A stretch of 64,000 nucleotides of DNA from an uncultured Stomatobaculum sp. (lineage in GTDB: Bacteria; Bacillota; Clostridia; Lachnospirales; Lachnospiraceae): contig NZ_CALEYG010000014.1 in NCBI RefSeq assembly GCF_937924975.1, forward strand, positions 1-64,000, in the 5' to 3' direction. A program made the translations under genes and the position numbers. Below, in pieces: positions 1-8,127 of this stretch (position 1 is its first letter; the number at the start of each line of letters is the position of its first letter). The notes beneath the pieces were generated by a model, which saw nothing but the letters and a program-made list of their open reading frames with translations, was not told the origin of the DNA and did no database searches.

Positions 1-141
1 CCGACAGATGGAAGTATTGCAGAGATATACAAAAGACTCTCGCAACAGAAAAAGGCGGAGAGTTCAATCCCGATGTGGGCTGATGCAACCATATGGAATG
101 AACTCCATAGGACAACTCCCTACCCCGAACTCTGGAGCTAG
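1..141 (+). pseudogene. C-terminal end of a transposase, cut by the window edge
   Basis: An open frame enters from the left edge and stops at TAG 139-141, giving about 46 residues ending in ...TTPYPELWS. No cellular family is recognised. It is called a transposase tail because the same DNA, shortened and diverged, recurs inside the small inverted-repeat element at 14293-14498, where the reverse strand encodes QKKVENSIPKWGDA against QKKAESSIPMWADA here. The frame ends just before an IS-like end at 142-168. Whether the upstream part is intact cannot be seen. IS family not assigned. Confidence 0.6.
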
Positions 142-168
142 CACCAACTCTTTTTGTCCGCTTAGCCT
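142..168. repeat. IS terminal inverted repeat, transposase side
   Basis: The sequence from 142 carries CACCAACTCTTTTTGTCCG followed by CTTAGCCT. Its reverse complement matches the left end of the element at 14293-14318 with one mismatch over the first 28 bases, and its core (GGACAAAAAGAGTTGGT) matches the inverted right end at 14474-14490. It lies directly after the stop of the partial transposase, as expected for the IS right end. Confidence 0.7.
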
Positions 169-192
169 TTTTGGGGTATCAAACGCTTGTTA

Positions 193-222
193 CGGCTGCG
201 CGGACAAAAAGAACCGGTGTCT
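193..222. repeat. Solo IS-end-like sequence facing the other way
   Basis: GCGGACAAAAAG at 200-211 and a following GGTG match the IS end at 142-168 in opposite orientation; the two ends face each other with about 30 bases between. No element body follows, because the bioB stop codon is at 232-234. It may be a remnant of a second insertion, or act with 150-161 as a hairpin behind bioB. Confidence 0.45.
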
Positions 223-231
223 CAGCGAAGT

Positions 232-1257
232 TTACTGCGCGCTCTTTTTGCCGCCTTCGAAGCAGGCGGGACGCACCGGATACTTTTCCCGCTCGGGCTG
301 CACATCTCTGCCCATTGCGCGAAGCATCGCCTTATCCTGCTGAATCGTAGAGCCGCTCGTGGTCAGCATGTTGCCGGTGATGGTCGCGCTGACGCCGCAG
401 GCAAAGCTGTGCGCGCCGTTGTCGGAGAGCGCCGAACGGCCGCCTGCGAGGCGGATATTCGCCTCGGGGTTGATCATGCGGAAGATGGCAAGCGTGCGCA
501 GAATCTCTTCGTCTTTCAGAATCTCGCGCTCGCCGAGCGGCGTGCCCTTGATCGGCATCAGGACATTGACCGGAATCGACTCGATGCCGAGCTCGGCAAG
601 GGTCAGCGCCATGTCGATGCGATCCTCCCAGGTCTCGCCCATGCCGATAATGCCGCCGGAGCAGACGCAGAGCCCCTCTTCCTTGGCGGCGCGAATGGTC
701 TCGAGCTTCTGGTCAAAGGTGTGGGTCGTGCAAATTTCGGGGAAGAAGCGGCGCGAAGTCTCGATGTTGTCGTGATAGCTCGTGACGCCCGCGAGGTGCA
801 GCTCGTGCAGCTGCTCTCTCGTCAGAAAGCCGTGGGATGCGCAGAGATCAATCTTGCACTCCTCGGCCATGCGGCGGTAAGCGGCGAGCGCGTGCTTGAA
901 CTCTTCGCCGGTCAGTGAGCGCCCGGAGGTCACGATCGAGAAGCGGTCCACGCCCTCGCGCTCGTTCGCCTTGCAGGCAGCGACAATCACATCCTCCGGC
1001 AGAAACGCATACTCCTCGCAGCCGGTCTTCGAGTGTGCGGACTGCGCGCAGTACTTGCAGTCCTCGCTGCAACGGCCGCTTCTGCCGTTGATAATCGTAC
1101 ATAAATCGACTTTGTCCTCACAATAGGTCTCGCGGAGTTTGTCCGCCGCCTGACAGAGCTCCGTGAGATCCACGGTCAGAAGCTCCTCCAGTTCCCGATC
1201 GCCCCGCTTCAGACGGCGCCCGCCAATGATTTCCTCTGCCAATTTCAATGCGTTCAT
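232..1257 (-). CDS. bioB: Biotin synthase (radical SAM)
   Basis: BioB inserts sulfur into dethiobiotin to form biotin, using S-adenosylmethionine and two iron-sulfur clusters in the cytoplasm. The 341-residue product has the radical-SAM cysteines C63, C67 and C70 (motif CSEDCKYC) and the BioB signatures ASHGFLT, YHDNIETS and NVLMPIKGTPLG, at normal family length. The ATG at 1257 follows a GGGAGG ribosome-binding site. No bioA, bioD or bioF is visible, so the cell may salvage dethiobiotin or keep these elsewhere. It is transcribed divergently from bioY and shares a BirA-type operator with it (1321-1352). Confidence 0.96.
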   Translation of the reverse strand: MNALKLAEEIIGGRRLKRGDRELEELLTVDLTELCQAADKLRETYCEDKVDLCTIINGRSGRCSEDCKYCAQSAHSKTGCEEYAFLPEDVIVAACKANEREGVDRFSIVTSGRSLTGEEFKHALAAYRRMAEECKIDLCASHGFLTREQLHELHLAGVTSYHDNIETSRRFFPEICTTHTFDQKLETIRAAKEEGLCVCSGGIIGMGETWEDRIDMALTLAELGIESIPVNVLMPIKGTPLGEREILKDEEILRTLAIFRMINPEANIRLAGGRSALSDNGAHSFACGVSATITGNMLTTSGSTIQQDKAMLRAMGRDVQPEREKYPVRPACFEGGKKSAQ

Positions 1258-1297
1258 ATCGCATGCCTCCCGAATGTATTCAATGGAATCCTTGCCC

Positions 1298-1327
1298 AGT
1301 ATAGCCAGTCAGAACGAAATTTGTCAA
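1298..1327 (-). promoter_or_regulatory. bioB promoter
   Basis: On the minus strand TTGACA (complement of 1322-1327) and TATACT (complement of 1298-1303) are separated by 18 bases, 40 bases ahead of the bioB start. The -35 box lies inside the left arm of the BirA-type palindrome. Confidence 0.75.
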
Positions 1328-1352
1328 CCGAAAATATGTTCGAGGTTGACAA
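1321..1352. promoter_or_regulatory. BirA-type biotin operator between bioB and bioY
   Basis: TTGTCAACC (1321-1329) and GGTTGACAA (1344-1352) form a perfect 9-base inverted repeat with a 14-base spacer. Known bacterial BirA operators have the same form (TTGTAAACC or TTGTTAACC, about 15 bases, then GGTTTACAA or GGTTAACAA). Both divergent -35 boxes sit in the arms, so one bound repressor dimer should shut off both genes when biotin is plentiful. The birA gene itself is not in the window. Confidence 0.85.
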
Positions 1353-1374
1353 TCCAAGGCCGGACAGGTATGCT
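1346..1374 (+). promoter_or_regulatory. bioY promoter
   Basis: TTGACA (1346-1351), a 17-base spacer and TATGCT (1369-1374) lie 40 bases ahead of bioY. The -35 box is within the right arm of the operator. Confidence 0.75.
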
Positions 1375-1414
1375 AAGCGTTAGTGCAAAACGCACAGGAA
1401 GAGGAGAGTAGAGA

Positions 1415-1975
1415 ATGAAACGTTTGGATATTCGCAACATGGCATTGATTGCAGTGATGACAGCGCTGATGTGTATCTTTGGACCCATGTCGATTCCGAT
1501 CGGTGCAGTACCGTTTTCCCTGACCCCGCTTTTGGTATACCTCGCTGCCTACATTCTCGGCATGCGGAACGGCACCGTTGCCTACCTTGTCTATTTGCTG
1601 ATCGGCTTTGTCGGCGTTCCGGTCATGTCCGGTTACAGCGGCGGCCCGGCAAAGATTCTGGGACCGACCGGCGGCTATCTGATGGCCTTCATCCTGATGG
1701 CGCTGATGACGGGCTTCGTGGTGGAGCGCTTCTATCAGAATGTCCCGCTGCAGGCGGTTGTGATGTTTGTCGCGCTGATTATCTGCTATGCGGCCGGTAC
1801 CGCATGGTTTGTCGGACAGACCAAGATGGCGCTCTCGAAGGCACTTGCGGTCTGTGTCTATCCGTTTGTCCCGCTCGACTGCATTAAGCTCGGCTTTGCG
1901 ATTATCATCGGGCGCCCGGTCAGAGAGCGGCTGCGCGGCTTCCTGCAGGCAAGAGCGACGGCAAGCCTCGCCTGA
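1415..1975 (+). CDS. bioY: Biotin transporter BioY (ECF S-component)
   Basis: BioY is the membrane-embedded biotin-binding subunit that works with the shared ECF energising module (EcfA/EcfT), which is not encoded here. The 186-residue protein is hydrophobic throughout, with the family's usual six-helix pattern, and has the BioY-like MSGYSGGPAKILGPTGGYL stretch near residues 69-88. AGGAG lies just upstream of the ATG. Its pairing with bioB behind one operator supports both calls. A hairpin terminator follows at 2001. Confidence 0.93.
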   Translation: MKRLDIRNMALIAVMTALMCIFGPMSIPIGAVPFSLTPLLVYLAAYILGMRNGTVAYLVYLLIGFVGVPVMSGYSGGPAKILGPTGGYLMAFILMALMTGFVVERFYQNVPLQAVVMFVALIICYAAGTAWFVGQTKMALSKALAVCVYPFVPLDCIKLGFAIIIGRPVRERLRGFLQARATASLA

Positions 1976-2000
1976 CGCGTTTTCAAAATCGAAGAGAAAG

Positions 2001-2037
2001 AAAAAAGGGCGAAGAACCTTAGTTCTTCGCTCTTTTT
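2001..2037 (+). terminator. Terminator after bioY
   Basis: Stem AGGGCGAAGAAC / TTCTTCGCTCTT with loop CTTAG, followed by TTTTTC; the A-rich left side means it could also act on the other strand. Confidence 0.85.
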
Positions 2038-2043
2038 CTGACA

Positions 2044-2073
2044 CTGGATTCTTTTTAAAACTTTCGTTATACT
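2044..2073 (+). promoter_or_regulatory. Probable pfp promoter
   Basis: TATACT at 2068-2073 sits 51 bases ahead of the start. The -35 box (CTGGAT/TGGATT, 2044-2050) is weak, so only the -10 is secure. Confidence 0.45.
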
Positions 2074-2124
2074 AAAAAGAGCTGAAAAGTTGAGCTATTC
2101 AGCGCAGAAAAAGGAGGAAATATC

Positions 2125-3381
2125 ATGAAAGGGAATGTGCTGGTCGGGCAGTCGGGCGGTCCCACCGCTGTCATCAATTCGAGTCTTGCGGGTGTCTTCA
2201 AGACAGCAAAAGAACGTGGCTATCAGAAGGTCTACGGGATGCGCTTCGGTATTCAGGGCTTTCTGGATGAGCAGTATGTGGATCTCTCGGACTATATCCG
2301 GAATGAGCTTGAACTCGAGCTTCTGAAGCGCACGCCGTCGGCTTTCCTCGGCACCTGCCGCTACAAACTGCCGGAGATTCACGAGGACAAAGAAGTCTTT
2401 GACAAGGTGTTTGCGCTGCTCGACAAACTGGATATTGAAGTCTTTATCTACATCGGCGGCAACGACTCGATGGACACGATACGGAAGCTCTCGGACTACG
2501 CACTCCTCACCGGCGCAAAGCAGCGCTTTGTGGGCTGCCCGAAGACCATCGACAACGATCTCGCGATTACCGACCACACGCCGGGCTTCGGTTCGGCGGC
2601 AAAGTACATTGCGGCCTCGACCAAGGAAGTAATTCGCGACGCGCTCGGCTTCTCCTATAAGAAGAAAAATGTGAACATCATCGAGATCATGGGGCGGAAT
2701 GCCGGCTGGCTCGTCGGTGCGACGGCTCTCGCGCGCCAGGAGGACTGCGACGGCCCGGACCTCATCTACCTCCCCGAAGTGCCCTTTGACATTGAGGCCT
2801 TTGTGGAGCGCGTGACGGAGTTGCTCGAGAAGAAGGATGTGATTGTCGCGGCGGTCTCCGAGGGCATACGGACGGCGGACGGCGCCTATGTCTGCGAGCT
2901 TGCGGACGGCGCGCACAGCAAGGACGCGTTCGGGCACATTCAGATGACGGGCACGGCCTCCTATCTCGCGGGGCTCGTGCATGAGCGCCTCGGCATCAAG
3001 ACCCGCGCCGTGGAACTCTCGACCCTGCAGCGCGCGGCGGCACATCTCGCGAGCCGCGTCGATGTGGATGAGGCGTTTGCGGTCGGCGGTGCGACGGTCA
3101 AAGCGGCGGATGAGGGCTCGAGCGGCGTGATGGTCGTCATAGACCGCGTCTCGGATGACCCCTACCAGTCGGCCATCGGCGTCTACGATGTGCACCGAAT
3201 CGCAAACGGTGAGAAACTGGTGCCGCGCAGCTGGATCAACGCGGCCGGAGACTATGTGACCGATGAGTTCGTGAGCTATGTGAAGCCGCTGATTCAGGGT
3301 CACTATAATCCGATGATGGTCGCCGGTCTGCCGCGCCACCTCGTGATGAACCAGAAGAATTACAGCGACTATCAGATCTGA
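2125..3381 (+). CDS. pfp: Pyrophosphate-type 6-phosphofructokinase
   Basis: It phosphorylates fructose 6-phosphate to the 1,6-bisphosphate in glycolysis, probably with pyrophosphate and so reversibly. The 418-residue length is that of the clostridial PPi-PFK group rather than the roughly 320-residue ATP enzyme. GGNDS (residues 111-115) carries Asp where ATP enzymes have Gly, and PKTIDND carries Lys140 where ATP enzymes have Gly; these two positions normally separate PPi from ATP users. The MGRNAGW motif is present. Asn113 in place of the more usual Asp is a variation seen in related anaerobes. The ATG follows AAAGGAGG. Phosphoryl donor is inferred, not shown. Confidence 0.9.
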   Translation: MKGNVLVGQSGGPTAVINSSLAGVFKTAKERGYQKVYGMRFGIQGFLDEQYVDLSDYIRNELELELLKRTPSAFLGTCRYKLPEIHEDKEVFDKVFALLDKLDIEVFIYIGGNDSMDTIRKLSDYALLTGAKQRFVGCPKTIDNDLAITDHTPGFGSAAKYIAASTKEVIRDALGFSYKKKNVNIIEIMGRNAGWLVGATALARQEDCDGPDLIYLPEVPFDIEAFVERVTELLEKKDVIVAAVSEGIRTADGAYVCELADGAHSKDAFGHIQMTGTASYLAGLVHERLGIKTRAVELSTLQRAAAHLASRVDVDEAFAVGGATVKAADEGSSGVMVVIDRVSDDPYQSAIGVYDVHRIANGEKLVPRSWINAAGDYVTDEFVSYVKPLIQGHYNPMMVAGLPRHLVMNQKNYSDYQI

Positions 3382-3408
3382 GACGGCGGCTATCGCGAAA
3401 AGATGCGC

Positions 3409-3437
3409 TTGACGGAACTCCTGTGCGCTGGTATCAT
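3409..3437 (+). promoter_or_regulatory. lon promoter
   Basis: TTGACG (3409-3414), 17 bases, then TATCAT (3432-3437), 46 bases ahead of the lon ATG. Confidence 0.65.
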
Positions 3438-3438
3438 T

Positions 3439-3461
3439 CTGTTACATAACAAATATAACAG
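3439..3461. promoter_or_regulatory. Possible operator over the lon transcription start
   Basis: CTGTTA (3439-3444) and TAACAG (3456-3461) form an inverted repeat with an 11-base spacer directly after the -10 box. It is not the CIRCE (HrcA) or CtsR heat-shock site, so the regulator is unknown. Confidence 0.4.
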
Positions 3462-3483
3462 TAAGCGCAGAGGAGGTTGATAC

Positions 3484-5757
3484 ATGGCAGTTGTACCGGT
3501 TTATAACATTCTGGCAGTGCCCGGCGCGAGTATTCCGCTCTCACTGGAGCGTTTTGATAAAATGATAGGCAGAGTCCCGGTCTCGGGAGAGCGTGTGACT
3601 CTGATTTTTATGAAGGAGGACAAGACCAGAGAGGAGCTCACCGCGGACGATTTCTATCCGATCGGCGTGAGCGGCACCGTGGTCGAGGTCGGCGAGCAGG
3701 GCGTGCTGGTATTCCGCAGCAATATGCGCGTCAATCTCCGGTCGGTCAACATCTACCCAGATCACAGCATTGATCTCGATGTGGAGCGTAGGCCGGACAT
3801 TGAGGATCTTGACGAGGCGGTCGCGGCGGAGCGGCTGAAGCAGATGAAGCGGCACATGCTCGAGGCCTACGGCGACAACCCGCAGTTCGGTCCCATGCTC
3901 CGCGGCATGATGTCCCGCTGGGCGTCGCTCGGCGACATCGCGGGCATTGTGAACCGCTGGCTCATCAATTCGCCCGAGGAGAAGATGGACATTCTCGCCG
4001 AGGACAGCCGCGAGAAGCGGGAGCAAAAGTTAGAGGAACTGCTTCGTGAAAACCTGGAGTTTCACAAGGTGAACAGCGAGGCGAGCAGCGCGCAGGAAGA
4101 GGAATATCAGAAGATGTACCGCGAGAACGCGCTGAAAAAGCAGATCGAGTATCTGCAAAAGGAACTCGACAACCTGCACCCCGAAAAGGTCTCGGATCTC
4201 CGGAAGTTTGAGCTGAAGATTCAGGACCTCGGGATGAACGAGAGCGCGAAGGCAGAGGCCGAAAAGGTTCTGAAGCGCCTCAAGCAGGAGGGGCAGCAGA
4301 GTGCGGAGAGCGGTCTGCTCTACGATTACCTCGACTATGTGACGAATCTTCCGTGGAAGAAGGAGGCGGCCGCGGCGATTGACCTCGCGGCGGCGGAGCA
4401 GGTGCTGAACGAAGATCACTTCGGCCTCAAAAAAGTGAAGGACCGCATTCTGCAGCAGATTGCGGTCATGTCACTCAAGGGGCAGCAGTCCGGTTCGATA
4501 CTGCTCTTTGTCGGTGCGCCCGGCACGGGAAAGACGAGCATAGGCGCCTCGATCGCGCGTGCGCTCGGCAGAAAGTATGTCCGTGTGAGCCTCGGCGGCG
4601 TGCGCGACGAGGCGGATATCCGCGGTCACCGGAGAACCTACATCGGCGCGATGGCGGGGCGCATCATGGACGGCATCAAGAAGAGCGGTGTCTCGAACCC
4701 GGTCATGGTGCTCGACGAGGTGGATAAGCTCTCGACCGGTTTCCACGGCGATCCCGCGAGCGCGCTGCTCGAAGTGCTGGATCCGGAGCAGAATCACAGC
4801 TTCACCGACCACTATTTGAATGTGCCCTACGATCTCGCGGATGTGCTCTTTGTCTGCACGGCGAACAGTCTCGAGACCATTCCGGCGCCGCTCTTAAACC
4901 GCATGGAAGTGATTTCGTTTCAGGGCTACTCGCCGCTTGAGAAGAAGGAAATCGCAAAACGTCACCTGCTTCCGAAGGCACTCGACGGCGTGGGACTCAC
5001 GGCGGAGCAGGTGTTGATTCCGGATGAGATTTTGGACATTCTGATTTCGGATTACACGCGGGAGGCGGGCGTGCGCGGATTAAAGCGCTGTCTCGACAAG
5101 CTGTGCCGCGGTGCGGCCGTACGGTATCTCCGCGACAAGCAGCCGCTCACTGTCACGCGGGATAATCTGCGGTCTCTGATGGACACGCACCCGATTCTGC
5201 ACCGCAAGGTGCGTGAGAATACGACGCCCGGCATTGTGACAGGCCTCGCCTGGACCGCGGTCGGCGGCGAAATTCTCTACATCGAGACTCTGTTCACGAA
5301 GGGGAGCGGCAAGATTCATGTAACCGGACAGCTCGGCGATGTCATGAAAGAGTCGGCGGAGCTTGCGGTCAGCAAGGTGAAGGCGCTCTTCCCGGAGAAG
5401 GCGCAGCTTTTTGCGGAAAATGATCTCCACATTCATGTTCCGGACGGCGCGACGCCGAAGGACGGCCCGAGCGCGGGTATCACACTGACCACGGCGCTCG
5501 CGTCCCTTCTGACCGGCAAGGCGGTTCCCTCGACGGTCGCGATGACGGGCGAGGTGAGTTTGCAGCGCGAGGTGAAGCCGATCGGCGGCCTGCCGGAGAA
5601 ACTGATGGCGGCCGAGCGGGCGGGCGTAAAGACTGTCTTTATCCCCGCGGACAATGCAGAGGATCTCGAGGATGTCGCGCCCGAAGTGCGGGAGAAACTC
5701 GAAATCATTCCGGTCCGCGAGGTGAGCGAAGTGCTGAGGAGGCTCGGGTTGCTCTAG
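3484..5757 (+). CDS. lon: ATP-dependent protease Lon
   Basis: Lon is a cytoplasmic hexameric AAA+ protease that unfolds and degrades damaged and regulatory proteins. The 757-residue product has the N-terminal LON substrate-binding domain (about 1-200), a coiled-coil stretch (about 180-260), the ATPase with Walker A GAPGTGKTS near 344 and Walker B VMVLDEVDK, and the C-terminal serine protease. The catalytic Ser is in KDGPSAG (S663) and the Lys in LPEKLMAAE (K706), 43 residues apart as in E. coli Lon. AGGAGG precedes the ATG. It appears to be a single-gene unit. Confidence 0.97.
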   Translation: MAVVPVYNILAVPGASIPLSLERFDKMIGRVPVSGERVTLIFMKEDKTREELTADDFYPIGVSGTVVEVGEQGVLVFRSNMRVNLRSVNIYPDHSIDLDVERRPDIEDLDEAVAAERLKQMKRHMLEAYGDNPQFGPMLRGMMSRWASLGDIAGIVNRWLINSPEEKMDILAEDSREKREQKLEELLRENLEFHKVNSEASSAQEEEYQKMYRENALKKQIEYLQKELDNLHPEKVSDLRKFELKIQDLGMNESAKAEAEKVLKRLKQEGQQSAESGLLYDYLDYVTNLPWKKEAAAAIDLAAAEQVLNEDHFGLKKVKDRILQQIAVMSLKGQQSGSILLFVGAPGTGKTSIGASIARALGRKYVRVSLGGVRDEADIRGHRRTYIGAMAGRIMDGIKKSGVSNPVMVLDEVDKLSTGFHGDPASALLEVLDPEQNHSFTDHYLNVPYDLADVLFVCTANSLETIPAPLLNRMEVISFQGYSPLEKKEIAKRHLLPKALDGVGLTAEQVLIPDEILDILISDYTREAGVRGLKRCLDKLCRGAAVRYLRDKQPLTVTRDNLRSLMDTHPILHRKVRENTTPGIVTGLAWTAVGGEILYIETLFTKGSGKIHVTGQLGDVMKESAELAVSKVKALFPEKAQLFAENDLHIHVPDGATPKDGPSAGITLTTALASLLTGKAVPSTVAMTGEVSLQREVKPIGGLPEKLMAAERAGVKTVFIPADNAEDLEDVAPEVREKLEIIPVREVSEVLRRLGLL

Positions 5758-5946
5758 AAAGCTTGAGACGAAAAGCATAAGACGCGTATCGCGAAAGTGA
5801 AACAAAGAAAAGCAAAAGCTCTGAATTGCCGGGAAGGTCGGTAATTTAGGATTCCCTTAAAAGGATGACTTTCCCTTAAAATGACGGAGACTATACTATC
5901 TTTTTCTGCGGCGAGAGCCGTTTGTATATCTCCGCGTTACTTCAAA
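5758..5946. other. Non-coding stretch between lon and the fumarate reductase-like gene
   Basis: About 190 bases with no supported gene. It contains a direct repeat TTCCCTTAAAA (around 5852 and 5871) followed by TATACT at 5892-5897, with no good -35 box, and then the hairpin at 5947. A short transcript of about 90 nt ending in that hairpin is possible but unproven. Confidence 0.3.
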
Positions 5947-5998
5947 AGACCCCGGCGCTGCCTGCGAAAAGCAGGCAGCGCCGGGGTCTTTCTCTTTC
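5947..5998. terminator. Strong hairpin between the convergent lon and frd-like genes
   Basis: A perfect 18-bp stem (5947-5964 with 5972-5989, beginning AGACCCCGGCGC) closes on loop CGAAAAG and is followed by a T-rich tail. Placed between convergent genes, it can serve either strand. Confidence 0.9.
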
Positions 5999-6037
5999 TT
6001 GAAGCTTTATGGTAGGTAGTGTAACGAAAGGAGCAAA

Positions 6038-7978
6038 TTAATTTTGGCTGAGGTAAGCAGCTGCCTGCTTGCCCGCAATGCGGCCGTAGACCACAAAGTC
6101 TGCGACGGCATTGCCGCCGAGGCGGTTCGCACCGTGCACGCCGCCGGTTACTTCACCGGCTGCGAAGAGACCCGGAATCGGATTGCCGTCGGCAGTCAGG
6201 ACTTCGGCGTTCGGATTAATCCGGAGACCTCCCATCGTGTGGTGGACGCCCGGCGTGACCTTGATTGCGTAGTAGGGCGGCGTGCTGAGCGGTGCCGCAA
6301 AGCTTGTGCGCCCGAACTGACTGTCTGTCTTTGCCGCGACCGCCGCGTTCCACTCGTTCATCGTGGTCTCAAAGGCGGTCGGGTCAATCTGCAGAGCAGT
6401 GGCGAGCGCTGCATAGCTGTCGCCCTGCGTCGTGTAGCCCTTCTTGATATAGCCCTGAATGACATTGGAAGCGTCAGTCATCGCCTGATCGACAATCAGA
6501 TAAGCATAGCTGCCGGGCTGCTGAATCTCGGCGGCGGAGACCGCATCGCGCGTGCCGACTTCATCGGTGAAACGCTTGCCGTCGCTGTTCACGAGAATCG
6601 CACCGTCGCCGCGGAGTCCCTCGGTGATCAGTGCTGCCGTGTTCATCTCGACGGTCGGGTGAATCTGAATCTGGTCGAGATCCACGGTGTCTGCGCCGAC
6701 AGCCTCGCCCATCACAATGCCGTCACCCTGTGCACCCTTTGCGTTGGTGGTCATGAAGCCCTTCAGTTCCGGACGGTACTTGGTGACCATCTCGAGGTTT
6801 GCGCCGAAGCCGCCGCTCGCAAGAATGACAGCCTTTGCATGTACGGTGACCTTCTCGCCGGTCGGGCCGACTGCCTCGACGCCGACCACCTTGCCGCTCT
6901 CGTCGGTGAGGAGCTTCTCGGCTCTGGTCTCGAGGCGGAGATCCGCGCCGATTTTCTTCACATTTTCCTCGAGAATCGGGAGCATGAAGGTGCCAACCGA
7001 GATGGTCTTGCCCTCGGCATTGACCGGGCGATGAATGCGCTTCACCGAAGCGCCGCCGAAACTCGAGACGGAGGACAGCGGCGCGCCGATGCTATCAAGC
7101 CACTGGATGGCGTCCGCCGAATTCGCGGCAAGTGCTTTGACGAGTTCGGGGTTATTCCGCCCCTTGCCGCCGATCAGCGTGTCGAGCTCAAAGAGCTCCA
7201 CGGAGTCAAAGTAGCCGTTCGGGGCTGCCTGGTAGGCTGCCCACTGTTCGCGAACTGTCTTTGCGAGTTCGGTGATCGCTGCATTGTCCGCGTACTTTTC
7301 TTCGGCGGTCGTAAGCGTCTTCTCGACACCCGCCGCCTCGTCGAAGCTGTTCTTATCCTGCTCGGGGGTCTTTGCCGCATTCATGCCGCCGGTCGAGCGA
7401 ATCGAATTGCCGCCCGCCATGGCCTGACTCTCGAGAATCACAATCTTCTTGCCGGCATTTGCCGCCTCAATCGCAGCGGTCAGACCGGCACCGCCGCCGC
7501 CGACAATCACGATGTCGGTGTCGAGGGTCTGATCCGGCTGCTTTTCGCGGACTTCGTGGACTGCGGTCGAGAAGGGCTTCGGATCAATACCGCCCTGCTC
7601 GAGCGCCGCTTTCACGGCGTCGTGGATTGCGTTGCTGGTGAGGGTCGCACCCGAGACGGCATCGAGCTCATAGCTCTGATTTTTGAAGATTTTCTCCGGG
7701 AGCTCGCCGATTGCCACGGTACCGATGCCCTCGGTCTCGTGGTGATCTACGACTTTGACAGAGTAAATCCGGTCCGGTGTCGCAATGACTTCGACCTCGA
7801 CCGGGCCGTTCATGCCCTGCGCCGAGGCGGTCGCGGTGACGGCATCGGCCGGAATGTCCTTTTTCGCGACGCCGCCCTTATGCGCGGTGGTCTGCATGAG
7901 GTGCTGCATCAGAAAAATCGGAAGTATGATGCCGATCAGAATGAGGAGATACGGCAAGAAGCTTCGTTTTTGTTTCAT
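6038..7978 (-). CDS. Surface-anchored FMN/FAD fumarate reductase-like flavoprotein
   Basis: Probably reduces fumarate or a related enoate outside the membrane as an electron sink. The 646-residue protein has a basic start and one N-terminal membrane helix (about 7-27) serving as signal anchor. Next comes an FMN-binding domain (about 45-125) with the flavinylation motif SGATLTSNA, where T114 would receive FMN from ApbE, and then a FAD domain with VIVGGGGAGLTAA near 157. Residues matching the Shewanella Fcc3 fumarate site are all present: His in QIHPT, Arg in TRDAVSAAE, His in GVHHTMGG, Arg in GANRLGG. Urocanate reductases instead have Tyr at the TRDAVSAAE Arg position, so fumarate is favoured. 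No heme motif is present. GGGAGG precedes the ATG. The electron donor and ApbE are not encoded nearby. Confidence 0.85.
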   Translation of the reverse strand: MKQKRSFLPYLLILIGIILPIFLMQHLMQTTAHKGGVAKKDIPADAVTATASAQGMNGPVEVEVIATPDRIYSVKVVDHHETEGIGTVAIGELPEKIFKNQSYELDAVSGATLTSNAIHDAVKAALEQGGIDPKPFSTAVHEVREKQPDQTLDTDIVIVGGGGAGLTAAIEAANAGKKIVILESQAMAGGNSIRSTGGMNAAKTPEQDKNSFDEAAGVEKTLTTAEEKYADNAAITELAKTVREQWAAYQAAPNGYFDSVELFELDTLIGGKGRNNPELVKALAANSADAIQWLDSIGAPLSSVSSFGGASVKRIHRPVNAEGKTISVGTFMLPILEENVKKIGADLRLETRAEKLLTDESGKVVGVEAVGPTGEKVTVHAKAVILASGGFGANLEMVTKYRPELKGFMTTNAKGAQGDGIVMGEAVGADTVDLDQIQIHPTVEMNTAALITEGLRGDGAILVNSDGKRFTDEVGTRDAVSAAEIQQPGSYAYLIVDQAMTDASNVIQGYIKKGYTTQGDSYAALATALQIDPTAFETTMNEWNAAVAAKTDSQFGRTSFAAPLSTPPYYAIKVTPGVHHTMGGLRINPNAEVLTADGNPIPGLFAAGEVTGGVHGANRLGGNAVADFVVYGRIAGKQAAAYLSQN

Positions 7979-8013
7979 GGGTGTCCCTCCCTGTTTTGTT
8001 ATTTTTTTATCAT

Positions 8014-8043
8014 ATCATAGAGAAGGCTGTCTGAATATGTGAA
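8014..8043 (-). promoter_or_regulatory. Promoter of the fumarate reductase-like gene
   Basis: On the minus strand TTCACA (complement of 8038-8043), 18 bases, TATGAT (complement of 8014-8019), 36 bases ahead of the start codon. Confidence 0.55.
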
Positions 8044-8127
8044 AACGGGAAGAGTTTTGCTAAAATACAGGGAAAAGTGAATGCGGAGCCCGGTGGTCTT
8101 CGAGCAGCGCAGAGGGACAGGTGAAGG

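Noticed and set aside
2095..3339. Long open frame on the minus strand opposite pfp.
   Set aside because: It is a mirror of the GC-rich codon bias of pfp; its product is His/Arg/Val-rich with no domain.
6044..8020. A 658-codon open frame opposite the fumarate reductase-like gene.
   Set aside because: Antisense shadow; the minus-strand product has clear domains and a promoter.
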